From Kiritimatiellaceae bacterium (GTDB lineage: Bacteria > Verrucomicrobiota > Kiritimatiellia > Kiritimatiellales > Tichowtungiaceae), in contig JABFQY010000001.1 in NCBI GenBank assembly GCA_013141415.1, forward strand, positions 434,001 to 498,000: DNA of 64,000 nucleotides, written 5' to 3'. A program made the position numbers and the translations under genes. Numbering within the stretch: position 1 is the first letter of the stretch; each line of letters starts with the position of its first letter. Under the pieces are notes generated by a model that was given only the letters and a program-made list of their open reading frames with translations, had not been told where the DNA came from and did not search any database. Below, one piece after another: positions 24,852 to 39,036 of this stretch.

Positions 24852-24882
24852 ACCCCGTTTTCCAATGGTTTGAAAACGGGGT
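24843..24882 (-). terminator. Rho-independent terminator of ahpC
   Basis: Perfect 11-bp stem at 24852-24862 and 24872-24882 with a nine-base loop. On the minus strand it is followed by TTATTTTTTCC. It sits 26 bases downstream of the ahpC stop. The plus-strand side lacks a T-run. Confidence 0.85.
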
Positions 24883-24907
24883 CGGCAAAGTTCCAATCGT
24901 TGAAACT

Positions 24908-25471
24908 TTAGATTTTTCCGATGAGGTCGAGGCCTGGAGTGAGTGTCTCGTCACCGGGCTGCCACGCCGCTGGGCAGACCTGATCCCCGTGTTCGCGGAC
25001 GAATTTGGCAGCTTCGAGTTTCCGCAAGGCTTCAACCGCGCTGCGGCCGATGCCGAGATCGTGCATTTCAACGGTTTTCAGTACACCGTCTGGATCTATG
25101 ATGAACGTGCCTCGCAGAGCAAGGCCGCTTTCTTCGATGTAGGTGCCGAAAGCGCGACTGATATTGCCTGTCGGATCGGCCCCCATTGGGTATTTGACTA
25201 TTTTGATGGCATCGGACGTGTCATGCCATGCTTTATGGGCAAAGGCGGTGTCGGTGCTGACGCTGATGACTTCCGCGCCCGCTTTCTGGAATTTAGGGTA
25301 GAGAGTAGCGGCTTCTTTGAGTTCAGTCGGACAGACGAAGGTGAAGTCGGCTGGGTAGAAAATCACTACGACCCACTTGCCTTTGTAGTCCGAGAGTTTG
25401 ATTTTTTTGATTTCCTCGTTATGGAAGGCATCCATTTCGAAGTCGGGCACCTGTTTTCCTATTTTTAACAT
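24908..25471 (-). CDS. ahpC: 2-Cys peroxiredoxin AhpC
   Basis: Protein of 187 residues that reduces hydrogen peroxide and organic hydroperoxides. The peroxidatic cysteine is in PADFTFVCPTE (near residue 47) and the resolving cysteine in DQVCPAAW near residue 166. The length is standard for AhpC-type Prx1. No ahpF lies beside it, so reduction probably depends on a thioredoxin-type partner elsewhere. A promoter with an ATTGTA...TACAAT dyad and a strong terminator make it a single-gene unit. Confidence 0.96.
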   Translation of the reverse strand: MLKIGKQVPDFEMDAFHNEEIKKIKLSDYKGKWVVVIFYPADFTFVCPTELKEAATLYPKFQKAGAEVISVSTDTAFAHKAWHDTSDAIKIVKYPMGADPTGNISRAFGTYIEESGLALRGTFIIDPDGVLKTVEMHDLGIGRSAVEALRKLEAAKFVREHGDQVCPAAWQPGDETLTPGLDLIGKI

Positions 25472-25517
25472 ATTCGATATTTCCTTATGTTACAGTTCGA
25501 TTTTAAACATGACAAAA

Positions 25518-25545
25518 ATTGTAGTCATTACATTTTTACAATCAA
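25518..25545 (-). promoter_or_regulatory. Putative ahpC promoter
   Basis: On the minus strand TTGATT (25545-25540) and TACAAT (25523-25518) are 16 bases apart, roughly 50 bases upstream of the ahpC start. ATTGTA and TACAAT also form an inverted repeat that could bind a regulator. Confidence 0.5.
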
Positions 25546-25625
25546 CTAAATTTTTCATGCATTTCGTAGCGAAGAGGTTGAAAACCGTTCGTTTGGATCG
25601 GTTGAAAATATTTACCCCAAAATAG

Positions 25626-25653
25626 TTGACAGGCTGTTCGTTTCCGCTAAAGT
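25626..25653 (+). promoter_or_regulatory. Possible promoter of the tRNA-Thr/tuf operon
   Basis: A consensus TTGACA at 25626-25631 is followed 16 bases later by TAAAGT, a weak -10. It lies 165 bases before the tRNA, leaving a long leader, so the true promoter may be nearer. Confidence 0.35.
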
Positions 25654-25818
25654 CGCTCCCCTTTGTGTGATAGACCAAGCAGTTGTTGGTGTTTGCGCAG
25701 AGTAATTTAGGACTAAACGGGTGTAAGAAAAGTCTGTTTCTTGAGGCGAAAAACAGGAAGCGGGCCTTTTTATACTTTTTTACTTTTGGATGAGATGGCG
25801 CGAGCACGGGGGAAAACC

Positions 25819-25894
25819 GCCCACGTAGCTCAGTTGGTAGAGCACATCCTTGGTAAGGATGAGGTCAGCGGTTCGACTCCGCTCGTGGGCTCCA
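25819..25894 (+). tRNA. tRNA-Thr (GGT)
   Basis: A 76-base cloverleaf. Acceptor GCCCACG pairs with CGTGGGC, the anticodon loop is TTGGTAA with anticodon GGT, and the T-arm contains GTTCGA. CCA is encoded. It lies just upstream of tuf, the classic thrT-tufB arrangement. Confidence 0.97.
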
Positions 25895-25957
25895 CAAGAG
25901 AAGAGAGAATTTGTTAACTGGATTAAGTAAGTAGTAAACGGATCAGAAGGAGAAGTC

Positions 25958-27160
25958 ATGGCTAAAGATAAATTCGAACGGACAAAACCGCACGTGAACG
26001 TGGGCACGATCGGCCACGTTGACCATGGTAAAACAACGCTGACGGCATCCATCACCTGCGTGCAGGGCGCCAAAGGCCTCGCAAGCTACATTGCATATGA
26101 CCAGGTTGCTAAAGCTTCCGAGTCACAGGGCCGCCGCGACCCGACCAAAATTTTGACGATTGCCACCTCGCACGTCGAATATTCCACGGCCAATCGACAT
26201 TATGCACACGTTGACTGCCCCGGCCATGCCGACTACGTCAAGAACATGATTACCGGTGCCGCTCAGATGGACGGCGCGATTCTGGTGGTCAGCGCCTGCG
26301 ACGGACCGATGCCGCAGACCCGTGAGCACATTCTTCTCGCCCGTCAGGTCGGTGTTCCGGCCATCGTGGTGTTCATGAACAAGTGCGACCTCGTGGACGA
26401 TGCTGAACTGCTCGACCTCGTCGAAATGGAAATCCGCGAACTTCTCTGTAAGTACGAATTCCCCGGTGACGACATTCCGGTGATTCGCGGTTCTGCAACG
26501 GGCGCGATCGCTGATCCATCCGGCCCGGGTGCTGCCTGCATTCAGGAGCTGATGGACGCTCTCGACAACTACATCAAGGAGCCGGTGCGTGTTACCGACC
26601 AGGCTTTTCTGCTCCCGATCGAAGACGTGTTCTCGATTGAAGGTCGCGGCACTGTGGTGACTGGTCGTGTCGAACGCGGTATTGTTCATACCGGTGATGA
26701 CGTTGAAATCGTTGGTTTGAAGCCGACCGTTAAAACGACCTGTACCGGCGTTGAAATGTTCCGTAAAATTTTGGATCAGGGGCAGGCTGGCGACAACGTA
26801 GGTTGTTTGCTTCGCAGCACCAAGAAAGAAGATGTCGAGCGCGGTCAGGTTTTGGCCAAGCCGGGTTCTATTCTGCCGCACACGGACTTCAAAGCCGAAG
26901 TGTACGTTTTGAGCAAAGACGAAGGCGGACGTCATACTCCGTTCTTTAAAGGCTATCGTCCGCAGTTCTACTTCCGCACAACGGACGTGACTGGCGACAT
27001 CACCCTGCCGGAAGGCGTGGAAATGGTTATGCCCGGCGACAATGTGACAATGAATGTTGCGCTGATCACTCCGATCGCCATGGAACAGCACATGCGCTTT
27101 GCGATTCGTGAAGGCGGACGTACTGTCGGTGCCGGACGTGTAACCGAAGTGATTAAGTAA
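25958..27160 (+). CDS. tuf: Elongation factor Tu
   Basis: GTPase of 400 residues that delivers aminoacyl-tRNA to the ribosome. GHVDHGKT (19-26), DCPGH (86-90) and NKCD (141-144) are intact, as are domains 2 and 3. Switch I is unusual: where most bacteria have ...EEKARGITINTSHVEY, this protein reads [18 protein letters not shown], about five residues longer, with RGIT replaced by KILT. The functionally critical threonine is kept as Thr67. EF-G in the same window keeps RGIT, so this is specific to EF-Tu. AGGAG precedes the ATG. Confidence 0.97.
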   Translation: MAKDKFERTKPHVNVGTIGHVDHGKTTLTASITCVQGAKGLASYIAYDQVAKASESQGRRDPTKILTIATSHVEYSTANRHYAHVDCPGHADYVKNMITGAAQMDGAILVVSACDGPMPQTREHILLARQVGVPAIVVFMNKCDLVDDAELLDLVEMEIRELLCKYEFPGDDIPVIRGSATGAIADPSGPGAACIQELMDALDNYIKEPVRVTDQAFLLPIEDVFSIEGRGTVVTGRVERGIVHTGDDVEIVGLKPTVKTTCTGVEMFRKILDQGQAGDNVGCLLRSTKKEDVERGQVLAKPGSILPHTDFKAEVYVLSKDEGGRHTPFFKGYRPQFYFRTTDVTGDITLPEGVEMVMPGDNVTMNVALITPIAMEQHMRFAIREGGRTVGAGRVTEVIK

Positions 27161-27180
27161 GCGGTGACGGAAACTGGAAG

Positions 27181-27210
27181 CAGTGCATCTGTAAAGAGGT
27201 GCACTGTTTT
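27181..27210 (+). terminator. Hairpin with short T-run after tuf
   Basis: A 10-bp stem (27181-27190 with 27197-27206, one G-T pair) around GTAAAG, followed by TTTT. It probably attenuates transcription from tuf into rpmG and secE. Confidence 0.6.
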
Positions 27211-27243
27211 ATGAGCAATCTGCCGGAAGAAGGGCTTTAAATC

Positions 27244-27393
27244 ATGCGCGATATTATTACACTGGCTTGCACGGAATGTAAGCGGCGGAACTACACGACG
27301 ACAAAGAACAAAAAACTTTCGACGGGTCGGCTTGAGGTAAAGAAATTCTGCCCGCACGATCGCAGTCACACGGTGCATAAGGAAACCAAGTAG
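27244..27393 (+). CDS. rpmG: Ribosomal protein bL33
   Basis: Forty-nine residues. [17 protein letters not shown] and a C-terminal HTVHKETK match bL33. The first zinc pair (CTEC) is present, but the second is CPHD instead of the usual CPxC, so the zinc ribbon would have to use another ligand or is degenerate. It lies in the usual place upstream of secE, before tRNA-Trp. Confidence 0.93.
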   Translation: MRDIITLACTECKRRNYTTTKNKKLSTGRLEVKKFCPHDRSHTVHKETK

Positions 27394-27408
27394 GAAAAAT
27401 TTCGGTGT

Positions 27409-27484
27409 AGGCCAGTAGCTCAATTGGCAGAGCGGCGGTCTCCAAAACCGCAGGTTGGGGGTTCAATTCCCTCCTGGCCTGCCA
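27409..27484 (+). tRNA. tRNA-Trp (CCA)
   Basis: A 76-base cloverleaf. Acceptor AGGCCAG pairs with CTGGCCT, the anticodon loop is CTCCAAA with anticodon CCA, and the 3' CCA is encoded. It lies between rpmG and secE, as in many bacteria. Confidence 0.97.
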
Positions 27485-27502
27485 GTTCTTCGGGAAAACG
27501 AG

Positions 27503-27706
27503 ATGAAAAAAATAGTCGAACTGTTCAATGCACTGAAGACGTTTCTAAGCGAGGTGAAGATCGAGCTGAAGAAATGTGTCTGGCCGACGAGGCAGGAGCT
27601 TTTCGGATCGACGATGGTTGTGGTGATTTCGGTTTTGATTCTCGGTGTCTTTGTCGGGTTGAGTGATACGGTTCTGATGGGCCTGTTGCGGACGGTTCTT
27701 CGGTAA
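27503..27706 (+). CDS. secE: Preprotein translocase subunit SecE
   Basis: Sixty-seven residues, the short single-helix form. An amphipathic FLSEVKIELKKCVWPTRQEL is the SecE signature and is followed by one transmembrane helix. It forms the SecYEG channel with SecY, encoded at 50182. The ATG lies 18 bases after tRNA-Trp, so the tRNA must be processed from the same transcript. Confidence 0.93.
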   Translation: MKKIVELFNALKTFLSEVKIELKKCVWPTRQELFGSTMVVVISVLILGVFVGLSDTVLMGLLRTVLR

Positions 27707-27724
27707 TCGGAGAGAAAGAAAACA

Positions 27725-28273
27725 ATGGAAAAACAGTGGTTTGTTTTACATACGCTCTCCGGGCACGAATATAAGGTGCAGAATAGCATCGTTAGCCGGG
27801 TAAAGCAGGAAGAGCTGGGAGAATTTATCGGCGAAGTTCTGATTCCAACCGAAAAAGTTTCGGAAGTGAAGCAGGGCAAAAAGACGACGGTCTCTCGCAA
27901 GTTTTTCCCCGGCTATGTGCTGGCCAATCTGGCGCTGTATGGCGAAAAAAAGAATTTGGTAGAGGAAACCTGGTATTTTATTCAGAACACTCCCGGTGTG
28001 ATCGGTTTTGTCGGAGGAGAATCTCCGGTGCCGTTGCGCGCTGACGAAGTGGATCGGATTATCAATCAGGTGGAAGAGAAGAAGGAAACGGTTACGCCCA
28101 AGATCAATTTTGAACCAGGTGAGACCATCAAGATTACAGACGGGCCGTTCCTTAACTTTAACGGAGTGATTGAAGAAGTTGATCCGGGTCGCGGCAAACT
28201 GAAAGTTTCAGTTTCGATCTTCGGCCGGTCAGCTCCGGTAGAACTTGAATACTGGCAGGCGGACAAAGCGTAA
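27725..28273 (+). CDS. nusG: Transcription termination/antitermination factor NusG
   Basis: Protein of 182 residues that binds RNA polymerase and couples it to Rho or the ribosome. The N-terminal NGN domain starts QWFVLHTLSGHE and includes FFPGYVLANL. The C-terminal KOW motif is in GPFLNFNGVIEEVDPGRGKL. Standard length and position between secE and rplK. Confidence 0.96.
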   Translation: MEKQWFVLHTLSGHEYKVQNSIVSRVKQEELGEFIGEVLIPTEKVSEVKQGKKTTVSRKFFPGYVLANLALYGEKKNLVEETWYFIQNTPGVIGFVGGESPVPLRADEVDRIINQVEEKKETVTPKINFEPGETIKITDGPFLNFNGVIEEVDPGRGKLKVSVSIFGRSAPVELEYWQADKA

Positions 28274-28291
28274 TTTGAGCGGAGTTTTGTT

Positions 28292-28714
28292 ATGGCAAAA
28301 AAAGAAAAAGGAATGATCAAACTGCAGATTCCGGCCGGAGCGGCCAATCCGGCGCCGCCGGTGGGTCCTGCATTGGGTCAGCACGGCGTGAACATCATGG
28401 AGTTTTGCAAGGCCTTCAATGCGGCCACGCAAAAAGAAGCGGGCATGATCATCCCGGTGGTGATTACCGTCTATCAGGATCGTTCGTTCAGTTTTATCAC
28501 TAAGAGTCCCCCGGCCTCCGCGTTGCTCAAAAAGGCGGCAGCTGTTGCTAAGGGATCAGGAGTTCCGAACCGCGATAAAGTGGGAAAAGTGACCCGCGCG
28601 CAGGTGGCGGAGATTGCCAAAATTAAAGAGGCTGATTTAAATGCAAGCGATATTGATGCGGCCTGCCGTATCATCGCCGGCACAGCCCGCAGTATGGGAA
28701 TTGAGGTTGAATAA
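28292..28714 (+). CDS. rplK: Ribosomal protein uL11
   Basis: One hundred and forty residues. [20 protein letters not shown] at the N-terminus is diagnostic. It forms the stalk base that binds the GTPase-associated centre of 23S rRNA. rplA starts two bases after the stop. Confidence 0.97.
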   Translation: MAKKEKGMIKLQIPAGAANPAPPVGPALGQHGVNIMEFCKAFNAATQKEAGMIIPVVITVYQDRSFSFITKSPPASALLKKAAAVAKGSGVPNRDKVGKVTRAQVAEIAKIKEADLNASDIDAACRIIAGTARSMGIEVE

Positions 28715-28716
28715 CC

Positions 28717-29415
28717 ATGGCTAAGCACGGAAAAACATATACCGCAGTAAAGAAAAAAGTTTCGGTCGAAAAACTGTATCCAATCGAAGAGGCGATCCAG
28801 TTCATCAAAAACAATCCGACCGCAAAATTTGACGAAACCGTTGAAGTGGCTCTGCGAATGGGCGTCGATCCGACCAAATCGGATCAGGCGATTCGCTCGA
28901 CCGTGGCGCTTCCGCATGGAACGGGTAAAGACGTTCGCGTGATTGTATTTGCTACCGGTTCGGCTGCTGAAGCAGCCCGCACGGCAGGTGCTGTCGAAGC
29001 CGGTTTTGAAGATCTTCTGGCCAAAGTAACCGGCGGCTGGATGGATTTTGACATCGTAATTTCCACGCCCGATGCGATGAAGGAAGTCCGCAAGCTCGGT
29101 AAAGTTCTCGGCCCGCGCGGTTTGATGCCCAACCCGAAAACCGGAACTGTAACAGACGATACCGCTACTGCCGTTAAGCAGTTCAAGGCGGGTCGCGTTG
29201 AATTCCGTATGGATAAGAACGGAAACGTCATGGTGCCGTTTGGCAGACGGTCGTTTGCTGCCGAGGCGCTTGCTGAAAACTTCCACGCCGTATACGAAGC
29301 GATTCTAGCTGCCAAACCGGCTTCGACGAAGGGGATTTACATCAAGCGGTGCACGATTTCCAGCACGATGGGGCCGGGGTTGCACATTGACACCAAAGAG
29401 TCTGCAACAGTTTAA
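28717..29415 (+). CDS. rplA: Ribosomal protein uL1
   Basis: Two hundred and thirty-two residues, normal length. GPRGLMPNPKTGTVTDDTA is the family signature. uL1 builds the mobile L1 stalk and in many bacteria represses its own operon by binding mRNA. A specific operator was not identified here. Confidence 0.97.
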   Translation: MAKHGKTYTAVKKKVSVEKLYPIEEAIQFIKNNPTAKFDETVEVALRMGVDPTKSDQAIRSTVALPHGTGKDVRVIVFATGSAAEAARTAGAVEAGFEDLLAKVTGGWMDFDIVISTPDAMKEVRKLGKVLGPRGLMPNPKTGTVTDDTATAVKQFKAGRVEFRMDKNGNVMVPFGRRSFAAEALAENFHAVYEAILAAKPASTKGIYIKRCTISSTMGPGLHIDTKESATV

Positions 29416-29437
29416 TCGTAAAGCAGGGTAAAGAGTC

Positions 29438-29980
29438 ATGAGCAAAGAAAACAAAAAGATCAGACCGGAAAAGCAGGCCATGTATAACGAGGTTCAGGAG
29501 AATGTCTCCGGAGCGCTCTATATGTTGCTGGCCGACTACAAAGGCATGACCATGCCTGAAACCGATGCGTTCAAAAAGCTTCTGCGCGGTGCCAATGCCC
29601 GGGTGAAGGTTGTAAAGAACAGCATGCTCGGACGCATCAGTAGCGAAATGGGTTGTGGTATTGGAAATGCAACGTTGGCCGGGCCGACCGCCGTAATCTT
29701 TGGTTCGGGCGATGTGGTTGAAGTTGCTAAGATTCTGAAGAAATTCTCCGCCGACAAGAATAGGCCGGCGGTCAAAGGCGGTGTGCTGGAAGGCGCCGCT
29801 CTTTCGGCAAAGGATGTTGTTGCATTGGCATCGCTGCCTGGCAAGAAAGAGCTGCAGGCCAAGTTGGTCGGCACGCTGGCGGCTCCGATGACGCAGGTTG
29901 TTGGTGTGATGAATCAGAAGGTTTGTAGCCTGCTGTATGTACTGAATGCCGTCGCTGAGAAAAAAGAAAAAGCGGCGTAG
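29438..29980 (+). CDS. rplJ: Ribosomal protein uL10
   Basis: One hundred and eighty residues. The N-terminal RNA-binding domain includes [20 protein letters not shown]. The C-terminal helix ([20 protein letters not shown]) anchors bL12 dimers encoded next. Ends in a lysine-rich tail. Confidence 0.95.
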   Translation: MSKENKKIRPEKQAMYNEVQENVSGALYMLLADYKGMTMPETDAFKKLLRGANARVKVVKNSMLGRISSEMGCGIGNATLAGPTAVIFGSGDVVEVAKILKKFSADKNRPAVKGGVLEGAALSAKDVVALASLPGKKELQAKLVGTLAAPMTQVVGVMNQKVCSLLYVLNAVAEKKEKAA

Positions 29981-30029
29981 TAATTTTTTAATTGGTTGGT
30001 TGAATTCAATTCGTAGGGAGGAAGATAAA

Positions 30030-30446
30030 ATGGCTGAAGAAACTGTAGAAGTAAAAGATGGCGTCCAGCTCGAAGGCAAAATGGCCGAGTTTGTTGACTG
30101 GATTGAAGGCATTTCCGTACTTGAGCTTTCGAAGCTCGTCAAAGCTCTAGAAACCCGTCTGGGCGTTTCTGCAGCAGCTCCGGTCGCAGTTGCGGCAGCG
30201 GGCGGCGCGGTAGCAGCCGAAGCGGTTGCTGAGAAGACTGAGTTCACGGTTGTGCTGACGCAGGCTGGTTCGCAGAAGATCCAGGTGATCAAAGAGCTCC
30301 GCGGCGTTACCGCCTTGGGTCTCAAAGAAGCTAAGGATCTGGTGGATGGCGCTCCGAAGACGGTCAAAGAAGGCGTCTCCAAGGAAGAAGCTGCATCCAT
30401 CAAGGCAAAGCTCGAAGCCGCCGGCGCTACCATCGAAATCAAGTAA
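30030..30446 (+). CDS. rplL: Ribosomal protein bL12 (L7/L12)
   Basis: One hundred and thirty-eight residues, slightly long because of an acidic N-terminal stretch ([17 protein letters not shown]). Dimerisation helices, an Ala/Val-rich hinge ([20 protein letters not shown]) and the C-terminal domain with [20 protein letters not shown] recruit translational GTPases. GGGAGGA fixes the ATG; 28 upstream codons in frame are discarded. Confidence 0.96.
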   Translation: MAEETVEVKDGVQLEGKMAEFVDWIEGISVLELSKLVKALETRLGVSAAAPVAVAAAGGAVAAEAVAEKTEFTVVLTQAGSQKIQVIKELRGVTALGLKEAKDLVDGAPKTVKEGVSKEEAASIKAKLEAAGATIEIK

Positions 30447-30496
30447 CAGAAGCGATGCTCAGGCATGGCCCGGCGGTTTCCCCGCCGGTGCTTCTG
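30447..30496 (+). promoter_or_regulatory. rplL-rpoB intergenic hairpin
   Basis: Outer stem CAGAAGC (30447-30453) with GCTTCTG (30490-30496), and inner stem of CCGGCGG with CCGCCGG. There is no T-run. The position matches the attenuator and RNase processing site that lowers rpoBC relative to ribosomal proteins in other bacteria; that role is inferred. Confidence 0.6.
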
Positions 30497-30586
30497 TGCG
30501 TCAGGTAGTGTGTTTGTATTTCGTGACCCGCCGTCTTTTTATAAAGCGCGGGATGAAGCGTCCAATAAGAGCCTGAAGGTGATTGA

Positions 30587-33500
30587 ATGGCCGATAGAAA
30601 AAACTTTGGAAAACTGATAGACGTAATTGAAGCACCGGATCTCATTGAGCTTCAGACTAATTCCTATGCGGAGTTTCTCCAGCAGGGAGTCGCCCCGTCG
30701 CGCCGAAAGAAAACCGGTTTGCAGGCGGTTTTAGGCGAAGCGTTTCCGGTTGAAAGTTATGATGGTCAGATTGCGCTTGATTTCGCCAGTTACGAAATCA
30801 AAGAGCCGAATCTGTCGTATGTGGAAGCCATTAAAGAAGGCGAAACCTACGCAGCTCCGCTCTATGTAACGTTTCGGTTGCGCGAAAACGAAGATGTTCG
30901 CGAAGACACCTTGTTCATGGGTGAAATTCCTCTGATGACGGAACGCGGTAGTTTTGTGATCAATGGAGCCGAACGCGTTATTGTCAGCCAGTTGCATCGC
31001 TCGCCGGGTATCTGCTTCGAGCAGACCACTCACGCAAACGGTTCGCTGCTCTATTCTTTCCGCATCATTCCGGATCATGGTTCATGGGTGGAAACCCAGT
31101 TTGACACCTCCGACCTGCTTTATGTCTATCTCGACCGCAAGCGCCGCCGCAGAAAATTTCTTGCGTCAACATTCCTGCGCGCTCTCGGATATGGAACCGA
31201 CGAAGAAATTATTAATCTCTATTACACAATCGAAAGTTTCCAGCTGAGCAAACGGATCGGCGATGAAGCGGAGCTTTCCAATCTGGTGCTCAAAGACGAT
31301 GCGGTGGATAGCGACTCTCAGTCCGTTATCGGCCGCCGTTACGATGCGCTCACGCTGGACATGATTCAGCGCATGAAGCTCGCCGGCTATAAGAATGTCG
31401 AAGTGGTCAATGTTTCCTGGGACGAAGGTCTTTTCATGAAGACTATCCAGAAGGACACCACCCGTTCAGTCGACGAAGCACTCAAAGACCTTTACCAAAA
31501 GTTGCGGCCCGGCGATCCGCCAACTACCGCTTCCGCCCGCCAGATGCTCAAGCGTCTTTTCTTCGACGAAACCCGCTTCAGCCTGAGCCGTGTCGGTCGC
31601 TACAAGATTCAGCAAAAGCTGAGAACCAAAGCGACTTCACTGACGCTGGATAAAGAAGACGTTGTGGAAGCTGTCCGCTATCTCATCAATATCCGCATGG
31701 GGAATGGCACGCTTGATGACATCGATCATCTGGGAAGCCGTCGCATTCGTACGGTTGGCGAGCTGCTTGAAGGGCAGTGTCGTGTCGGTCTGGCCCGTAT
31801 TCAGCGGCTGGTCAAAGAACGTATGACGATCTTTGATACGACGGTTGACCGCCTCAGCTCGCAAAAGCTGATTAATCCCAAAGCGCTTTCCGCTGTAATC
31901 AAAGATTTCTTTGGTCGCTCGCAGCTCAGCCAGTTCATGGATCAAACCAATCCGTTGTCTGAACTGACGCATAAACGCCGTCTTTCGGCGCTTGGCCCAG
32001 GCGGGTTGAATCGCGACCGCGCCGGTTTCGAGGTGCGCGACGTTCACAGTTCGCACTACGGACGTATCTGCCCGATTGAAACACCGGAAGGTCCGAACAT
32101 CGGTTTGATCTCCTCGTTGAGCACCTTTGCGCGCATCAATGAGTACGGCTTCATCATCTCTCCCTACCGCAAGGTTGAAAAAGGTCGCGTGAGCGACAAG
32201 GTCGAATCGCTGACGGCGGATGAAGAAGAAAATTTTGTTATTGCTCAGGCGAACGCTCCGCTCAACGCCAACGGCACTTTCCAGAATGATCGCGTCATGG
32301 TTCGTGTTCGCGGCGACTTTAAAGAAGTGGCCCCGTCCGAAGTGCAGTACATGGACGTTTCGCCCAAGCAGGTGGTGAGTATTGCAGCCGGACTGATTCC
32401 GTTCCTTGAGCACGACGACGCCAACCGCGCCTTGATGGGCTCGAACATGCAACGTCAGGCTGTTCCGCTGATGGTGTCTGAGCGTCCGTTTGTGGCCACC
32501 GGTATTGAAGGGCGTATTGCCCGCGACTCGCGGGTACTGATTCTTGCCGAAGAGGCCGGCAAAGTGGCTTACGTTTCGGCTGATAAGATCATTGTCTCTA
32601 AAGACGGTGAAGTGCCGGTCAAAAAGAAGACACCCAAAGAAGACTATCAGGAATACGATCTGCGCAAGTTTATGCGTTCCAACGCAGGCACCTGTCTTAA
32701 TCAGCGCCCGATTGTCAAACGCGGCGAGAAGGTTAAGAAGGGTCAGGTTCTGGCTGACGGCCCCGCAACGGATCAGGGCGAGCTCGCTCTCGGCCGTAAC
32801 GTAACCGTAGCCTTCATGCCGTGGTGCGGATATAACTTTGAAGACGCGATTCTGATCAGTCAGAAGATCGTTAAGGAAGATGTCTATACCTCAATCCATA
32901 TCGAAGAGTTCGAGTGCGGTGCCCGCGACACCAAGCTGGGTCCGGAAGAAATCACCCGCGACATTCCGAATGTCGGCGAAGAGGCTCTCAAGAACCTGAC
33001 GCACGAAGGAATTATTCAGATCGGTGCGGAAGTGAAGCCCGGCGATATTCTTGTCGGGAAAATTACACCGAAAGTTGAGACCGAGCTGGCTCCTGAAGAA
33101 CGTCTTCTGCGCGCCATTTTCGGCGAAAAAGCGGCCGACGTTCGCGATACTTCCCTGCGTGCACCTAGCGGCACGTACGGCATCGTGATGGACGTTAAAG
33201 TTTCTTCCAAGAATAAGAATGCTAAGGAAGAACCGAAAGCCAAGCCGGCTGCCGACATGCGCAAACGCCAAAAGGACATCGAAGAGCATTATAGGAGTTC
33301 GGTTCATGAACTGACTGAAGATCTGACGGAAGCCCTCAGCAATATTCTGCTGGGCGAAAAGATTCCGCTGGATGTGGTGAATGTGCAGTCCGGCGATGTA
33401 ATCATCCCGGCCAACCGCAAAATCACCAAAACTCTTTTGCGCAAGTTGGCTGCCAGTTTTGAACACATCGAAATCGATCCGAGCCCCATCCGGATCAAGA

Positions 33501-34369
33501 TCATGAGCATCATCGACAACTTCCGCAACAAGTTCACGGAAGCCGAAGCGGACAAGCAGCGTTCACTGGATCGCGCCGGAAGCGGCGAAGAAGTCGACGA
33601 AGGCATCGTCAAGCAGGTCAAGGTTTATGTGGCCAGCAAGAAGAAGCTGTCGGTCGGGGACAAGATGGCCGGTCGTCACGGTAATAAAGGTGTTATTTCG
33701 CGCATTCTGCCCGAAGAAGACATGCCCTTCCTGCCGGACGGAACACCGGTCGAAATCGTACTGAATCCGCTCGGCGTACCTTCGCGTATGAACGTCGGTC
33801 AGGTTCTTGAGACCCATCTTGGCTGGGCCTGTAAACATCTTGGCATCCACGCCGCTACACCGATTTTCGACGGGATTTCGGAAAAAGAAATTCGCGAAAT
33901 GCTCGAAGAAGCCGGATTGCCCAAAGACGGCAAGACGATGCTCTACGACGGTCGTACCGGCGAAGCATTTGAACAGCGCGTTGTGGTCGGAACCATTTAC
34001 ATGCTCAAACTGCATCACTTGGTAACGGAGAAGATCCACGCCCGTGCCGTCGGTCCGTATTCGCTCGTCACTCAGCAACCGCTGGGCGGCAAGGCGCAGT
34101 ACGGAGGACAGCGCTTCGGGGAAATGGAAGTGTGGGCGCTGGAAGCCTATGGCGCGGCCCATGCATTACAGGAAGTGCTGACGGTAAAGAGCGATGACCT
34201 CGCTGGCCGTACTCGTATTTATGAGTCCATTGTGAAGGGTGAGAACGTACTTGATGCCGGACGTCCGGAATCGTTCAACGTGCTCATCAAGGAACTGCAG
34301 GGGCTCGGCTTGAATTTTGAAGTTAAGAAGCCGAACACAGACAATGTTTCGTTCACAGGACGTATTTAA
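30587..34369 (+). CDS. rpoB: RNA polymerase beta subunit
   Basis: One thousand two hundred and sixty residues. The rifampicin-pocket region reads [20 protein letters not shown] and RLSALGPGG, with the usual Asp, His and Ser at positions tied to sensitivity. The catalytic-core motif [15 protein letters not shown] and the C-terminal [19 protein letters not shown] are intact. A Lys/Glu-rich segment around residues 870-900 ([15 protein letters not shown]) is a variable surface region. Transcribed with rpoC 20 bases downstream. Confidence 0.98.
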   Translation: MADRKNFGKLIDVIEAPDLIELQTNSYAEFLQQGVAPSRRKKTGLQAVLGEAFPVESYDGQIALDFASYEIKEPNLSYVEAIKEGETYAAPLYVTFRLRENEDVREDTLFMGEIPLMTERGSFVINGAERVIVSQLHRSPGICFEQTTHANGSLLYSFRIIPDHGSWVETQFDTSDLLYVYLDRKRRRRKFLASTFLRALGYGTDEEIINLYYTIESFQLSKRIGDEAELSNLVLKDDAVDSDSQSVIGRRYDALTLDMIQRMKLAGYKNVEVVNVSWDEGLFMKTIQKDTTRSVDEALKDLYQKLRPGDPPTTASARQMLKRLFFDETRFSLSRVGRYKIQQKLRTKATSLTLDKEDVVEAVRYLINIRMGNGTLDDIDHLGSRRIRTVGELLEGQCRVGLARIQRLVKERMTIFDTTVDRLSSQKLINPKALSAVIKDFFGRSQLSQFMDQTNPLSELTHKRRLSALGPGGLNRDRAGFEVRDVHSSHYGRICPIETPEGPNIGLISSLSTFARINEYGFIISPYRKVEKGRVSDKVESLTADEEENFVIAQANAPLNANGTFQNDRVMVRVRGDFKEVAPSEVQYMDVSPKQVVSIAAGLIPFLEHDDANRALMGSNMQRQAVPLMVSERPFVATGIEGRIARDSRVLILAEEAGKVAYVSADKIIVSKDGEVPVKKKTPKEDYQEYDLRKFMRSNAGTCLNQRPIVKRGEKVKKGQVLADGPATDQGELALGRNVTVAFMPWCGYNFEDAILISQKIVKEDVYTSIHIEEFECGARDTKLGPEEITRDIPNVGEEALKNLTHEGIIQIGAEVKPGDILVGKITPKVETELAPEERLLRAIFGEKAADVRDTSLRAPSGTYGIVMDVKVSSKNKNAKEEPKAKPAADMRKRQKDIEEHYRSSVHELTEDLTEALSNILLGEKIPLDVVNVQSGDVIIPANRKITKTLLRKLAASFEHIEIDPSPIRIKIMSIIDNFRNKFTEAEADKQRSLDRAGSGEEVDEGIVKQVKVYVASKKKLSVGDKMAGRHGNKGVISRILPEEDMPFLPDGTPVEIVLNPLGVPSRMNVGQVLETHLGWACKHLGIHAATPIFDGISEKEIREMLEEAGLPKDGKTMLYDGRTGEAFEQRVVVGTIYMLKLHHLVTEKIHARAVGPYSLVTQQPLGGKAQYGGQRFGEMEVWALEAYGAAHALQEVLTVKSDDLAGRTRIYESIVKGENVLDAGRPESFNVLIKELQGLGLNFEVKKPNTDNVSFTGRI

Positions 34370-34389
34370 TCTTTGACAGGAGAAAAACG

Positions 34390-38571
<4,182 letters not shown>

Positions 38572-38590
38572 ATCTTAATGCTTGCTGGAT

Positions 38591-38628
38591 GAGCGGTGGG
38601 CTCCTATTATCTGCCGCTCGTTTTTTTT
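38591..38628 (+). terminator. Terminator-like hairpin between rpoC and rpsL
   Basis: GAGCGGT (38591-38597) pairs with GCCGCTC (38613-38619) and is followed by G and eight T residues. Only 14 bases remain before the rpsL ATG, so rpsL transcription must read through or start inside rpoC. Confidence 0.7.
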
Positions 38629-38642
38629 GATGGAAGGAACTT

Positions 38643-39020
38643 ATGCCGACGATTAATCAGCTTATAAAAAAACCGCGTAAACCGCTTCAGAAGAAGAAGA
38701 AATCACCCGCGTTGATGAACTGTCCTCAGCGCCGCGGCGTCTGTCTTCTCGTGAAGACCATGACCCCGAAGAAGCCGAACTCCGCGTTGCGGAAAGTCGC
38801 TCGTGTACGGTTGACGAACGGTCGCGAAGTCAATGCTTACATTCCGGGTGAAGGGCATAATCTGCAGGAGCACAGCATGGTGCTGGTTCGCGGCGGAAGG
38901 GTGAAGGACTTGCCAGGGGTTCGCTATCATATCGTGCGCGGCACCCTCGACTGCCTCGGTGTAACCAGTCGCCGCCGGGGACGTTCCAAATACGGGGCCA
39001 AGAAACCGAAAGAATCTTAA
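38643..39020 (+). CDS. rpsL: Ribosomal protein uS12
   Basis: One hundred and twenty-five residues. [20 protein letters not shown] and [19 protein letters not shown] hold the lysines linked to streptomycin response, both in the sensitive form. It belongs to the decoding centre of the 30S subunit. Confidence 0.97.
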   Translation: MPTINQLIKKPRKPLQKKKKSPALMNCPQRRGVCLLVKTMTPKKPNSALRKVARVRLTNGREVNAYIPGEGHNLQEHSMVLVRGGRVKDLPGVRYHIVRGTLDCLGVTSRRRGRSKYGAKKPKES

Positions 39021-39036
39021 GAGAAAGCTTTAAACC

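Larger units (their letters stand above)
25472..25818. other. Divergent regulatory region between ahpC and the tRNA-Thr/tuf operon
   Basis: AT-rich region of 347 bases without genes. It carries the ahpC promoter on the minus strand, a TTGACA box pointing toward tuf, and two direct copies of GGTTGAAAA about 25 bases apart near 25573 and 25600. Confidence 0.7.
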
